NCBI GenBank assembly: GCA_015060905.1
Contig: SUXQ01000015.1
Location: 1 to 64,000, forward strand
DNA length: 64,000 nt
Direction of reading: 5' to 3'
Origin: Bacteroidales bacterium
Lineage (GTDB): Bacteria > Bacteroidota > Bacteroidia > Bacteroidales > Bacteroidaceae
The notes below the pieces were generated by a model. That model was given only the letters and a program-made list of their open reading frames with translations, had not been told where the DNA came from and searched no databases. The position numbers and the translations under genes were made by a program. Below, in pieces: positions 55,424 to 64,000 of this stretch (position 1 is its first letter; every line of letters starts with the position of its first letter).

Positions 55424-55702
55424 ATGACAAAAGCAGAGGTTGTAAATGAAATAGCAAAGAAGACCGGCATCGAAAAAGCCGTTGTTCTTTCTACTGTTGA
55501 AACATTCATGGAGGTTGTAAAAGAGTCTTTGGTTAATCAGGAGCCTGTTTATCTTCGCGGCTTCGGCAGCTTTATAATCAAAGAGAGAGCAGAGAAGACA
55601 GCACGTGACATCCACAAGGAGACAACACTTATCATCCCCGCTCACAACATACCCGCCTTCAAGCCTGCAAAAACATTCATTCAGGAAGTAAAAAATAAGT
55701 AA
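55424..55702 (+). CDS. HU-family histone-like DNA-binding protein
   Basis: 92 residues. MTKAEVVNEIAKKTGIEKAV and the beta-arm region LRGFGSFIIKERAEKTARDI with the tail IPAFKPAKTFIQEVKNK fit HU/IHF. It forms dimers that bend DNA. The C-terminal KPAKTF is the usual arm anchor. It is followed after 30 bases by the 30-residue basic gene and a terminator, so these two share a transcript. Confidence 0.95.
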   Translation: MTKAEVVNEIAKKTGIEKAVVLSTVETFMEVVKESLVNQEPVYLRGFGSFIIKERAEKTARDIHKETTLIIPAHNIPAFKPAKTFIQEVKNK

Positions 55703-55732
55703 CATAAGTATTCATAAAACAATTTATTAACT

Positions 55733-55825
55733 ATGCCCAGCGGAAAAAAGAAAAAAAGACATAAGATGTCTACGCACAAGCGTAAAAAAAGATTGAGAAA
55801 GAATAGGCACAAGAGCAAAAAGTAA
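55733..55825 (+). CDS. Tiny Lys/Arg-rich protein of 30 residues, ribosome-associated candidate
   Basis: Reads MPSGKKKKRHKMSTHKRKKR followed by LRKNRHKSKK: 21 of 30 residues are Lys, Arg or His. Bacteroidota have such small basic proteins, and a novel large-subunit protein, bL38, has been reported from a Flavobacterium ribosome; this is a candidate relative, but I cannot check the sequence. It lies 30 bases after the HU gene and ends before a terminator at 55847, so it is co-transcribed with HU. Confidence 0.78.
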   Translation: MPSGKKKKRHKMSTHKRKKRLRKNRHKSKK

Positions 55826-55846
55826 TTAATGCCTAAAGAAAGAACT

Positions 55847-55905
55847 AAGAACAAACTTGCAAGAGAAAACTATATTAATAGACTTTTCAAGTTTGTTCTT
55901 TGTTT
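55847..55905 (+). terminator. Terminator of the HU-small protein unit
   Basis: AAGAACAAACTTG (55847-55859) pairs with CAAGTTTGTTCTT (55888-55900), followed by TGTTTT. The loop is 28 bases. Confidence 0.8.
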
Positions 55906-55987
55906 TAAAAGTGATTTTATCTAAGATAAGGAAAAAGTCGCGCCTTAAAATAAAAACGACTACAAACAACCTAAAAAACAAAAAATA

Positions 55988-57568
55988 GTGACAAGCGAAC
56001 TTTTCATCAACGTTCAGCCTCAAGAGGTCTCCATTGCCATCACAGAAGATAACCTGCTGATGGAATTCCACAAAGAGGAACAGGACGTATCGTTTACAGT
56101 TGGCAACATATACCTTGGGCGAGTCAAAAAGATTATGCCCGGGCTTAATGCCTGCTTTGTAGATGTAGGTTCGGGCAAAGAAGCATTTCTACACTATCTC
56201 GACTTAGGTTCACAATTTTACTCTGTTCAGAAGTATCTGAAACAAATAACAAACGACAGAAAAAAGAATTTTCCTATTTCCAAAGCATCAATAATGCCCG
56301 AAAAAGGAAAAGAAGGCAACATCTCTGAAGCATTGGAGACGGGACAAGAGATTCTTGTCCAAATAACAAAAGAGCCGATAAGTACAAAAGGGCCACGTCT
56401 GACAGGCGAACTATCCTTTGCCGGACGTTTCTTGATACTTATACCCTTCGAGGATAAAGTATCAGTATCTTCAAAAATAAAATCGCCCGAAGAGCGTACA
56501 AGGCTGAAACAATTACTCCAAAGCATAAAACCCAAGAACTTCGGAATAATCGTACGTACGGTTGCCGAAGGCAAACGCGTGGCCGAACTTGACAACGAAC
56601 TGCGCACACTTGTGGCAGCATGGGAAACAATGGTACACAAGACGCAAAGAGCAACAAAGCCCCCCACCCTCGTTCACGCAGAGTCGAACCGCACAACAGC
56701 ATTGCTGCGCGACCTTTTCAACCCGTCCTATGAGAATATATACGTAAACGACGAGGATACATACAACCAAATACTCGACTACGTATCACTCATTGCACCC
56801 GAACGCAAAAACATCGTAAAGCTATACAAAGGCGAACTGCCGATATTTGACAATTTCGGCATAACCAAGCAGATAAAATCGTCGTTTGGAAAAATTGTCT
56901 CGTACAAAGGAGGAGCATACCTTGTAATTGAACACACCGAAGCGCTGCATGTGGTGGACGTAAACAGCGGCAACCGTTCGCGCAACAATGCAAGCACACA
57001 AGAGGAAAATGCTCTCGAGGTAAACTTAGGAGCAGCCAACGAGCTTGCACGACAGTTGCGTCTGCGTGACATGGGCGGCATCATCGTCGTAGACTTCATA
57101 GACATGGACAAGTCCGAAAATCGTCAGGCTCTATACGAGCGCATGGTACAAAACATGGAGAACGACCGCGCCAAGCACAACATTCTGCCATTGAGCAAAT
57201 TCGGGCTTATGCAGATTACACGACAAAGAGTGCGTCCGGCAATAGACATGCCTGTGGAAGAGGTGTGCCCAACGTGTTTCGGAAAGGGCAAGGTACGTTC
57301 ATCGATTCTCTTCACAGAGACTCTTGAAAGTAAAATTGACACATTGGTAAATACCATCGGGATAAAGAAATTCAAGCTGCACATACATCCGTATGTGGCT
57401 GCATACATCAAGGATAAGGGAGTAATCTCTATATACAGAAAATGGCAATTGAAGTATGGCTTCGGTCTGAGAATAATCCCCGACCAGAGCCTTGCATTCC
57501 TCGAATATCGCTTTTTTGATGCCGAGGGCAAGGAGCTGGACATGAAAGAGGAGACGGAAATGAAATAA
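55988..57568 (+). CDS. rng: Ribonuclease G/E family endoribonuclease
   Basis: 526 residues from a GTG start. The S1-like part GNIYLGRVKKIMPGLNACFV, the catalytic VDFIDMDK (about residue 355) and the zinc link CPTCFGKGKV are present. It cuts 5'-monophosphate RNA and matures 16S rRNA or mRNA. It lacks the long disordered C terminus of RNase E, so RNase G is the closer name. It follows HU and the 30-residue protein, but is separated by a terminator. Confidence 0.94.
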   Translation: MTSELFINVQPQEVSIAITEDNLLMEFHKEEQDVSFTVGNIYLGRVKKIMPGLNACFVDVGSGKEAFLHYLDLGSQFYSVQKYLKQITNDRKKNFPISKASIMPEKGKEGNISEALETGQEILVQITKEPISTKGPRLTGELSFAGRFLILIPFEDKVSVSSKIKSPEERTRLKQLLQSIKPKNFGIIVRTVAEGKRVAELDNELRTLVAAWETMVHKTQRATKPPTLVHAESNRTTALLRDLFNPSYENIYVNDEDTYNQILDYVSLIAPERKNIVKLYKGELPIFDNFGITKQIKSSFGKIVSYKGGAYLVIEHTEALHVVDVNSGNRSRNNASTQEENALEVNLGAANELARQLRLRDMGGIIVVDFIDMDKSENRQALYERMVQNMENDRAKHNILPLSKFGLMQITRQRVRPAIDMPVEEVCPTCFGKGKVRSSILFTETLESKIDTLVNTIGIKKFKLHIHPYVAAYIKDKGVISIYRKWQLKYGFGLRIIPDQSLAFLEYRFFDAEGKELDMKEETEMK

Positions 57569-57602
57569 CAATCCGAACAACATCTTATCCGCCGACAGAC
57601 GG

Positions 57603-57652
57603 ACACAAAATAGAGGAGCATCCCTAAAACAGGATGCTCCTCTATTTTGTGT
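57603..57652. terminator. Bidirectional terminator between rng and the mutase gene
   Basis: A 21-bp perfect stem (57603-57623 with 57632-57652) around an 8-base loop. Confidence 0.9.
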
Positions 57653-57666
57653 ATCATCTATATTTT

Positions 57667-59406
57667 TTAGATACCCATAGCCTCTTTCATAGCCGCAATT
57701 ACTTTGTCGGCAGTAGCTGTTGCTGCAATGATATCCTCGCGGCTGTTCATTGTAGCCTTAGCCTCCATATAGAATTTAATCTTAGGCTCTGTTCCCGAGG
57801 GGCGTACGGATACCTTGTGGCCCGATGCTGTAAAGTACTGAAGTACGTTAGAGGGCTCGGGCATATCAATGTCAGTTACGTTGCCATTCTCGTCAATCTG
57901 CTTCAATGCCTTGAAGTCTTTGTAAGCAACAACGGGCTCACCTGCCATCGTCTTCAAGGGGTTAGCACGGAAGTCCTCCATCATCTGACGAATCTCGTCG
58001 GCACCGCTCTTTCCGGGCTTAACAACATTCACTGTAATCTCCTTAGAGAAGCCATACTCTACATAAATATCAAGCAAAAGCTCATAGAGAGTCTTTCCGT
58101 TATCTTTTGCCCAAGCGGCAACCTCGGCGATGAGGCTACATGCCGAAACTGCATCCTTGTCGCGGCAGAAGTCCTCGGCGAGGAAACCGAAGCTCTCTTC
58201 ACCACCACCGATATATTTTGCAATACCCTCGTTGTCGCGGATAACCTTGGCAATCCACTTGAAACCTGTGTAGCAGTCGTACATCTTAATGTTGTTCTTC
58301 TCGGCGATATTCTTGATAACCTCGGTGGTTACTATTGTCTTTACAACAAACTCCTTGCCTGTCATCTTACCGAGCTTGGTGTACTGTGTAATGATGTAGT
58401 AGAGGAACATCATACAGGTCTGGTTACCGTTGATAATCATCCACTCGCCATTGCTGTTCTTGCAAGAGATAGCCAAACGGTCGGCATCGGGGTCCGAAGC
58501 CATCACAAGGTCGGCGTCAATTTCCTTTGCGAGGTTGATAGCCATTGTCATTGCCTCGGGGTTCTCGGGGTTGGGAGAAACCACTGTGGGGAAGTTACCA
58601 TCCTTAACCATCTGCTCCTCTACACAGAATATATTCTCGAAGCCCCAACGCTTCAAAGAGTTAGGGATAAGTGTGCGGCCGCAACCGTGAATGGGAGTGT
58701 AAACAATCTTAAGGTCCTTGTGGCGTGCAATAACCTCGGGATCGATGATAAGAGTCTTTATCTCATCGAGGAACGCATTATCTACATCCTCGCCGATAAC
58801 CTCGATGAGTGCAGGGTTACCCTGAAACTTAATATCCTCGACCTTTACGCTCTCGACGTGCTTTATGGTATTTACATCGTGGGGAGCAAGCATCTGTGCG
58901 CCATCGTCCCAGTAAGCTTTGTAACCGTTGTACTCTTTTGGGTTGTGGCTGGCAGTGATGTTCACACCGCTCTGGCAACCAAGATGGCGGATGGCAAAAG
59001 AAATTTCGGGTGTGGGGCGAAGGTCCTCGAAGAGATACACCTTAATGCCGTTTGCCGAGAAGATGTTTGCCGAAATTTCGGCGAACAGACGGCTGTTGTT
59101 GCGGCAGTCATGGCCTACAACCACCGAAATTTGCTCTTTATCTTTGAAGCAGATGTTAAGATAGTTGGCAAGGCCCTGTGTAGCTTTACCCACTGTATAG
59201 ATGTTCATACGGTTGCTACCGGCACCCATAATGCCACGCAAGCCACCTGTTCCAAATTCCAATTCTTTGTAAAAAGCATCGACAAGAGCATTTTTATCCT
59301 CGCTGTCAAGCATTGCCTGAACCTCTTTGCGTGTCTCTTCGTCGTATGCAGGTGAAAGCCACTCGTTGGCCTTTTCTGTCACCATTTTAATCAATTCGTT
59401 ATCCAT
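57667..59406 (-). CDS. Phosphoglucomutase/phosphomannomutase family phosphohexomutase
   Basis: 579 residues, the long form (E. coli Pgm-like or human PGM2-like). The catalytic-serine loop TASHNPKEYNGYKAYW and the metal loop DPDADRLA, plus the substrate-binding GGGEESFGFL and the phosphate-binding RPSGTEPKIKFYM, are all there. It moves phosphate between C1 and C6 of hexoses, feeding glycogen or nucleotide-sugar paths. The hexose specificity cannot be told. It is monocistronic. Confidence 0.93.
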   Translation of the reverse strand: MDNELIKMVTEKANEWLSPAYDEETRKEVQAMLDSEDKNALVDAFYKELEFGTGGLRGIMGAGSNRMNIYTVGKATQGLANYLNICFKDKEQISVVVGHDCRNNSRLFAEISANIFSANGIKVYLFEDLRPTPEISFAIRHLGCQSGVNITASHNPKEYNGYKAYWDDGAQMLAPHDVNTIKHVESVKVEDIKFQGNPALIEVIGEDVDNAFLDEIKTLIIDPEVIARHKDLKIVYTPIHGCGRTLIPNSLKRWGFENIFCVEEQMVKDGNFPTVVSPNPENPEAMTMAINLAKEIDADLVMASDPDADRLAISCKNSNGEWMIINGNQTCMMFLYYIITQYTKLGKMTGKEFVVKTIVTTEVIKNIAEKNNIKMYDCYTGFKWIAKVIRDNEGIAKYIGGGEESFGFLAEDFCRDKDAVSACSLIAEVAAWAKDNGKTLYELLLDIYVEYGFSKEITVNVVKPGKSGADEIRQMMEDFRANPLKTMAGEPVVAYKDFKALKQIDENGNVTDIDMPEPSNVLQYFTASGHKVSVRPSGTEPKIKFYMEAKATMNSREDIIAATATADKVIAAMKEAMGI

Positions 59407-59432
59407 AAATTTCTATAATTTGAATTTCTGTA

Positions 59433-59440
59433 CAAATGTA
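59433..59440 (-). promoter_or_regulatory. -7 box TACATTTG of the mutase gene
   Basis: CAAATGTA on the plus strand, 27 bases upstream of the start. Confidence 0.55.
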
Positions 59441-59451
59441 CAAAATATTTT

Positions 59452-61098
59452 CTACTTATTAGAAGGAATAACATATTTATCGCCCGTCTGTTTAACATAT
59501 TCTTTTAAATATGCCTTAGGATAACCTGGACGTTTAACAGTAGCACCCACGCCCGAAGGTGTACGCTGGAACTTACCGTTCTTCTCGGGTTTAACAACAA
59601 AGTCGTTGTATTTCACAATCATATACTCGGCAAACTTTTTCCACTCGGCAAGGGCATCCTCGGCTACACGACAGGTGTAGTCGGTGAGCTGCTTTTTAGC
59701 ATAAGCGGGAGAGCCTTTGAGGTTGCGGACAGCCTCGGCCTCGATAGCTTTAACCTCTTCGATGGTGCGGTTCTCGAAGCCTCGTTGCACGCGGCGAAGG
59801 TCGTCGATGACAAGCGAGTATTTTGGGTACACCATGTTTGCCACCCAATTGAACACCCAATATGAGGATTTCCACGAGAATGTTACAGGGTCGGCATACT
59901 CTTGTGCATAGCAGTCGGGCACGCGGTCGGTGCAGCAGTAGACGGGGGTGTATATCATCATGTCTGCATCGTCACAACCGAACCACAGCACTCCACCGAC
60001 GGGATTGGGCAGCGAGCGACGCATCTGAGCCACAAAGACAAAGGCCGATTGAAAGGTGGAAATGGGACGCTCGTTGAAATATTTCACGCCATCGACCTCG
60101 AAGCTGAGGGGCGAGAGACGATAGGGCATGTCGAACATTCCGCCTGCAATTTCGCCTGAAAGGTCAAAGGGAGTGCCTTCGTAGTGGTCGCGCATGCCAT
60201 TCTGAACATCTTGCAATGTGAGGGGCTTTTTGGGTTTCATATATAGGGGGATGGCGGTGGCTGTTGCGTCGCCCTTTGCCCAATCGAGGTATTTGTTCAT
60301 GTCCTCCTCGCCGAACATATTGAAGAAGCTCCATACGCGGGCGTCGCAGTAGCGAAGGCCGCTAAAGTCGAAGGGGCAGTAGGCTGCTGCAAAGTTAAAA
60401 TCTTCATCCTTGCCCGAGAAGTAACCCTGTTTGCGGGCAAAGGAGATTACATCCTTGGCGTACATCACATTCTCTTTGTCCTTCATGTTGAACTTGTGTA
60501 TGCGCGACTGGTTGGCGTGAGCCGAGATGCAGTCGTCGGGGATGCGCACTGCTACCCACACGATGCCTTTCTCTACACTACCCTTGCCGATAACCTCGAG
60601 TATCCAAGCCTCGTCGGGGTCGGCAATGGAGAAGCTCTCGCCGCTGCTGCAATAGCCATACTCGTTGCAGAGGGTGGTGATAATTTCTATTGCCTCGCGT
60701 GCTGTCTTTGAACGCTGAAGGGCGACGTGCATAAGGCTGCCATAGTCCATGATACCGGTAGTATCTATAAGCTCTTCGCGGCCGCCGAAGGTTGTCTCGG
60801 CAATGGCTACCTGAAATTCGTTGATATTACCTATTACATTGTAGGTCTGACGGGCTTCGGGGATAGAGCCAAGATAGCGTTGCTCTTCCCAATCGTAGAG
60901 GTCGCGCATGGCACCCTCGGGGTGAATGGCTGCGGGGAAATGGTAGAGAAAGCCGTTCATTCCGTAGCTGTCGCAACTGTAGGTTATAAACACCGAACCG
61001 TCGGCCGACGCTTTTTTGCCGACCAAAAAATTTGTACAAGCCTCTGATGCTGTAGTAAACAGCATGATGCTCAACATTGTCAAAAAGATTTTTTTCAT
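59452..61098 (-). CDS. C69 family dipeptidase, exported
   Basis: 548 residues. The signal peptide ends exactly at Cys21 (SEA-CTNFLVG), and this N-terminal Cys is the nucleophile after cleavage, typical of the Ntn-type C69 dipeptidases. Further marks are DGSVFITYSCDSYG, CSSGESFSIADPDEAWILEV and FNWVANMVYPKYS. It trims dipeptides in the periplasm. It follows the M23 peptidase by ten bases, suggesting one transcript. Its enzyme kind adds to the peptidase set of this window. Confidence 0.9.
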   Translation of the reverse strand: MKKIFLTMLSIMLFTTASEACTNFLVGKKASADGSVFITYSCDSYGMNGFLYHFPAAIHPEGAMRDLYDWEEQRYLGSIPEARQTYNVIGNINEFQVAIAETTFGGREELIDTTGIMDYGSLMHVALQRSKTAREAIEIITTLCNEYGYCSSGESFSIADPDEAWILEVIGKGSVEKGIVWVAVRIPDDCISAHANQSRIHKFNMKDKENVMYAKDVISFARKQGYFSGKDEDFNFAAAYCPFDFSGLRYCDARVWSFFNMFGEEDMNKYLDWAKGDATATAIPLYMKPKKPLTLQDVQNGMRDHYEGTPFDLSGEIAGGMFDMPYRLSPLSFEVDGVKYFNERPISTFQSAFVFVAQMRRSLPNPVGGVLWFGCDDADMMIYTPVYCCTDRVPDCYAQEYADPVTFSWKSSYWVFNWVANMVYPKYSLVIDDLRRVQRGFENRTIEEVKAIEAEAVRNLKGSPAYAKKQLTDYTCRVAEDALAEWKKFAEYMIVKYNDFVVKPEKNGKFQRTPSGVGATVKRPGYPKAYLKEYVKQTGDKYVIPSNK

Positions 61099-61108
61099 AG
61101 CTGTATTA

Positions 61109-62788
61109 TTAATATTTAAACGTTTTTTCGATTATTGTTTCGTTGCCTGCCCTGTCGGTTACCACCAACCGCAATTGGTGGGTGCCGCGAGAGATACCCT
61201 CGGCACGCAGGTTGCAGGTGAGACGAACATTCTTGGAACTGAACTTAAAGAGCGTAAATTGTCCGTCTATGTATCCTTTGTAGCTTTTTATGCCCGTTTC
61301 GCTGTCACTCATATAAAAGGACAAAAACCCGTTGCGCCCCCACTGTTTCTCGTTGATGGGGCGTACGACAGGGGGCACTGTGTCCATTGCCGCCTCGTAA
61401 CAGCCTAATGAAGAGATGTTTGCAGTTATCCAACCATCTTTTATTGTGCCGCCGACGCCATAGCCGCCACTGCCGCGCACATATCTTATATAATACTTTT
61501 TATGGTCGTCCAACGGGGTGTTTTTTAACCTGATGCTTAGCTCGCAACCGCGCCACAGGGGGTGCGTGACACCATTGAGGTTATATCTGTCCGAGAGGGC
61601 GTGGGGTTTTTCGGTGCGTTCGACATGCAACGTTGCATCCTCGAAAAGCTCGCCTTTGGGAATTTTAAGGCGCATACCAAGCTCGCGCAGCTCGTTGTCG
61701 GTGTCCCAGCAGAAATATTGCCCCGCCCCTGAATTTACAGGCTGAACGTCGCAACGCTCGCCTTTTACAAAAAAGCGGTAACGACTGACGTTGCCATGAA
61801 GGTCGGCAAGCGTGTATTCGACACGATAAAGACGCTCTTCGTCCACACGCAGCCATCCGCGATTATCGTCTACCGATAGCAGCCTTAACGGGTTATTATC
61901 AAGCAGGTGGGAGCGCATGAACCACTCGCCACGCATATAATAAGCCTCGTAATCGACCCAAGCATTTATCAGGCGGTTCTCGGAGAATGCCACCCTGTCC
62001 ATCGTCGAGGAGTATAGCAAGGAGTCGTCCACCATAAGTTCCATACGATAAACGCCATAGTTGTTGGAGGTATTATCCATAAAATCGAGAGCTTTTACGC
62101 CGAATCCTACCTCGCCCCAAACAGCAATAGTATCGCGCAGCGATGTTCCGTCTATTTTACGGATGACGCGCCTGTTGCTACGTGCAACACTACCCTTTCC
62201 CGAACGGGGATAGAGAGCTACTGCATAGGCCTTGGGGGGCTTTGTGTCGCGCACCTGCTCTTTGTAAAAAAACAGAGGATTGACAAGCTCGTTGTTCTCT
62301 GTCTCCCTAACCTCAAAATGCAGATGAGGGCCGAAAGAATAGCCCGTGTTTCCGCTGAGCGAAATAACATCGCCACGCTTGACGGGAAACTCATCCTGCC
62401 CGAAAGAAATATCCACCGAGAATGTTTCGTCCCTATACTGACGTTCGCGCACAAGCGTCTCTATCGCCGGCATAAACTTCTCCAAATGGCCGTAAACAGT
62501 CGTATAGCCATTATAATGAGTAACGTACATTGCATTTCCATAGCCACCGGGAGCAACCGTCACACGCGACACATAACCATCGGCAACAGCATGCACAAGC
62601 TTTCCCGTTACCCCCTGAGTCTTAAAGTCCACACCCCCATGAAAATGATTGGAGCGAAGCTCGGCAAAATTCCCGCTGAATAGAACAGGAAAGTCAAAAG
62701 GAAGAGAAAAATCCTTATTGTCGGCCTTTAAGGGCATATTCAAGAACAGTACAAACAATAATAAAATTATTCTTATATATCTTATCAT
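61109..62788 (-). CDS. M23 family peptidase, secreted
   Basis: 559 residues with a signal peptide (ending PLKA). The N-terminal LytM domain has Zn ligands in NHFHGGVDFKTQG and HLHFEVRE, with GNTGYSFGPHL between. The long C-terminal part is beta-rich (repeated Ig-like segments such as DTVPPVVRPINEKQWGRNGF) with no assigned role. LytM enzymes cut peptidoglycan cross-bridges or serve as septal activators. It overlaps the glycosyltransferase gene by four bases (ATGA), so the two are translationally coupled. Confidence 0.92.
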   Translation of the reverse strand: MIRYIRIILLLFVLFLNMPLKADNKDFSLPFDFPVLFSGNFAELRSNHFHGGVDFKTQGVTGKLVHAVADGYVSRVTVAPGGYGNAMYVTHYNGYTTVYGHLEKFMPAIETLVRERQYRDETFSVDISFGQDEFPVKRGDVISLSGNTGYSFGPHLHFEVRETENNELVNPLFFYKEQVRDTKPPKAYAVALYPRSGKGSVARSNRRVIRKIDGTSLRDTIAVWGEVGFGVKALDFMDNTSNNYGVYRMELMVDDSLLYSSTMDRVAFSENRLINAWVDYEAYYMRGEWFMRSHLLDNNPLRLLSVDDNRGWLRVDEERLYRVEYTLADLHGNVSRYRFFVKGERCDVQPVNSGAGQYFCWDTDNELRELGMRLKIPKGELFEDATLHVERTEKPHALSDRYNLNGVTHPLWRGCELSIRLKNTPLDDHKKYYIRYVRGSGGYGVGGTIKDGWITANISSLGCYEAAMDTVPPVVRPINEKQWGRNGFLSFYMSDSETGIKSYKGYIDGQFTLFKFSSKNVRLTCNLRAEGISRGTHQLRLVVTDRAGNETIIEKTFKY

Positions 62789-63777
62789 ATCCCTTTTATT
62801 AATTTACGAAGATAGAAATATATGCGCACCTGCATCATAAATAGAATAAAACAGCCTTTAAACGGAATAAAGCCGAATTTTAATTTAAACGACCGAGACA
62901 ACCTGTGAAGTTCCACATTTGCATGATGCTTCTTTATACGATTAAGCAACGAATGTTGTTGTTCCTTTGTCATTGTATGCCTGTATCGCCAATAATAACC
63001 TCCGATTGCCACAATATTCTGCCACAGACGTTCCTCAATATGATTAATATAAGAATCGGGTTGCTGTTCATCGACAAGCATACATTTAAGACTAGCGGTG
63101 GCCTCCATTAAATCGGCATAATGCAACCCGGGAGTATGCATCATGCTACCTTTACGCTGAAAATAGTAATATATTCCATCGCAAAAACGCACTTTGCCCG
63201 AGTGAAGATAATGACGACGTGCAGTATTATCATCGCTGTATAAAAAGCTGGCCGTATCGAAAGGAAATTTCTCGTACAACCAACGATGGGACATATAAAG
63301 ACCGTGAATATCCCAATCGAGAGCCAGACGCATAGCATAGACGCCGTCAAGAGTATCACCCTCGCATTTATTTTCAAAATCGGTATTAACCCCCGTACGT
63401 TCATCGTGATACACCAAACGGAAAAGCACCGATGCTGTATCATCATATTTCTCAAGAACCTCGACTGCGCGTTCTATTGCATCTGCAGAAAACCAATCAT
63501 CGCTATCGAGCATTGTTACGTAATCACCGGTAGAAACACGAAAAGCTTCGTTGCGTGCTACAGCCGGACCACTATTAACAGTAAGAGTGACTTTTTTTAT
63601 AAAATCATATTTTTCGGCATATTCATCTATTATCATCGACGAATTGTCACTCGAAGCATCATCCACACAAACAACCTCGATATTTTTATAACTTTGAGCA
63701 CACAGAGAATCGAGGCAACGTGGCAACCATTCGGCGCAATTATATACAGCAACAAGGACCGATACTTTCTTTACCAT
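62785..63777 (-). CDS. Family 2 glycosyltransferase
   Basis: 330 residues. VSVLVAVYNCAEWLPRCLDS, VVCVDDASSDNS and the metal-binding TMLDSDDW (Asp-x-Asp-type) are GT-A hallmarks. The C-terminal part ends in a hydrophobic and basic helix, and may sit against the membrane. It transfers a sugar from a nucleotide sugar to an unknown acceptor, perhaps a surface glycan. It overlaps the M23 gene by four bases and the upstream partial gene by seven. Confidence 0.9.
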   Translation of the reverse strand: MVKKVSVLVAVYNCAEWLPRCLDSLCAQSYKNIEVVCVDDASSDNSSMIIDEYAEKYDFIKKVTLTVNSGPAVARNEAFRVSTGDYVTMLDSDDWFSADAIERAVEVLEKYDDTASVLFRLVYHDERTGVNTDFENKCEGDTLDGVYAMRLALDWDIHGLYMSHRWLYEKFPFDTASFLYSDDNTARRHYLHSGKVRFCDGIYYYFQRKGSMMHTPGLHYADLMEATASLKCMLVDEQQPDSYINHIEERLWQNIVAIGGYYWRYRHTMTKEQQHSLLNRIKKHHANVELHRLSRSFKLKFGFIPFKGCFILFMMQVRIYFYLRKLIKGI

Positions 63778-64000
63778 CGCATAACACGTTTAATTCTATT
63801 AAACAAACGTCCCACATAACTCATTCTTTTTGACAAAAGATACAATGAGAGCAGGAAAGACAATAACACACATAAAAATCCACCGCACCAGTATTCCCAT
63901 CCACTATCATAAATGCGTATGATTATAATCATTAATATAAATATCGTCGCCTGTAACAAAAAAGAGATATATACATCCGAGACGAAACGGAAAGAGTATT
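63771..64000 (-). CDS. C-terminal end of a membrane protein, cut by the window edge
   Basis: The frame is open to the window end. The visible 75 residues hold two hydrophobic segments (FLLQATIFILMIIIIRIYDS; GGFLCVLLSFLLSLYLLS) and a basic end (RMSYVGRLFNRIKRVMRW). Near a glycosyltransferase, this resembles the last helices of a polysaccharide flippase or an acyltransferase, but the family cannot be told from the tail. The short ORF beginning at 63959 is only an internal start of this frame. Confidence 0.6.
   Translation of the reverse strand, partial: YSFRFVSDVYISFLLQATIFILMIIIIRIYDSGWEYWCGGFLCVLLSFLLSLYLLSKRMSYVGRLFNRIKRVMRW

Noticed and set aside
57634-59355. 573-codon plus-strand open frame
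   Set aside because: It is the antisense shadow of the phosphohexomutase, which has clear catalytic motifs. The Cys- and His-rich translation is typical of antisense frames.

Overview
The window is a 64-kb piece of a Bacteroidales chromosome (phylum Bacteroidota); genus and family cannot be fixed from sequence alone. The evidence is consistent: promoters carry the Bacteroidota -7 box TAnnTTTG (usually TATCTTTG or TATATTTG), ribosome binding sites are weak or absent, and many proteins are outer-membrane lipoproteins or have a MKK-type signal peptide. The gene content also fits: GH92, GH110, GH78, GH2, GH16 and DUF4091 carbohydrate enzymes, GldE beside ssb, a long SecA with a zinc tail, and a tiny Lys/Arg-rich protein between HU and RNase G. 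I see no rRNA, tRNA, CRISPR array, transposase, integrase or phage gene. The window is mostly core chromosome with scattered glycan-degrading genes that lack SusC/SusD partners.

Layout. 1-8300: a nucleoside hydrolase and two convergent GH92 mannosidases, a membrane LytTR regulator with purN, and a GH16 enzyme. 8350-13400: a small winged-helix protein, a C_GCAxxG_C_C protein, an M3 peptidase and a DUF4091 protein. 13500-17900: EttA, an aminotransferase, a SpoU-type RNA methyltransferase and an unknown protein. 17940-21150: a GH78-like enzyme with a YeiH-type transporter. 21350-24800: an unknown exported protein, an RNA-rich intergenic region, GMP synthase and MscL. 24850-31010: a micro-lipoprotein, GapA, then on the minus strand riboflavin synthase, a nitroreductase and a large GH2 protein. 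31100-38040: a SIMPL protein, an unknown lipoprotein, a QueA-family enzyme, GroEL/GroES and a GH110 galactosidase. 38290-44270: SecA, a conserved unknown and dipeptidyl peptidase III. 44270-51790: a 985-base non-coding stretch, then a TetR-TolC-adaptor-RND pump operon ending in a PII-like protein. 51880-55040: DUF308, then ssb-gldE-phosphopantetheinyl transferase. 55420-57570: HU, a 30-residue basic protein and RNase G/E. 57660-64000: a phosphohexomutase, then glycosyltransferase, M23 peptidase and C69 dipeptidase, with a membrane protein cut by the window edge.

The most unusual material is non-coding. At 21916-22104 lies a rod-shaped RNA candidate of about 190 nt, 6S-like, on the minus strand. 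At 22231-22595 lie tandem units with a compensated hairpin and terminators, which look like an undescribed structured RNA or repeat. A dispersed repeat family of two types sits upstream of DUF4091, DPP III and ssb, always with a promoter-like -7 box at the gene-facing end. A hairpin-rich island lies upstream of the efflux operon. Among proteins, GMP synthase has lost its glutaminase active site, SSB has lost its acidic tip, and the GH2 protein carries three copies of one accessory domain and a type IX secretion-like tail.
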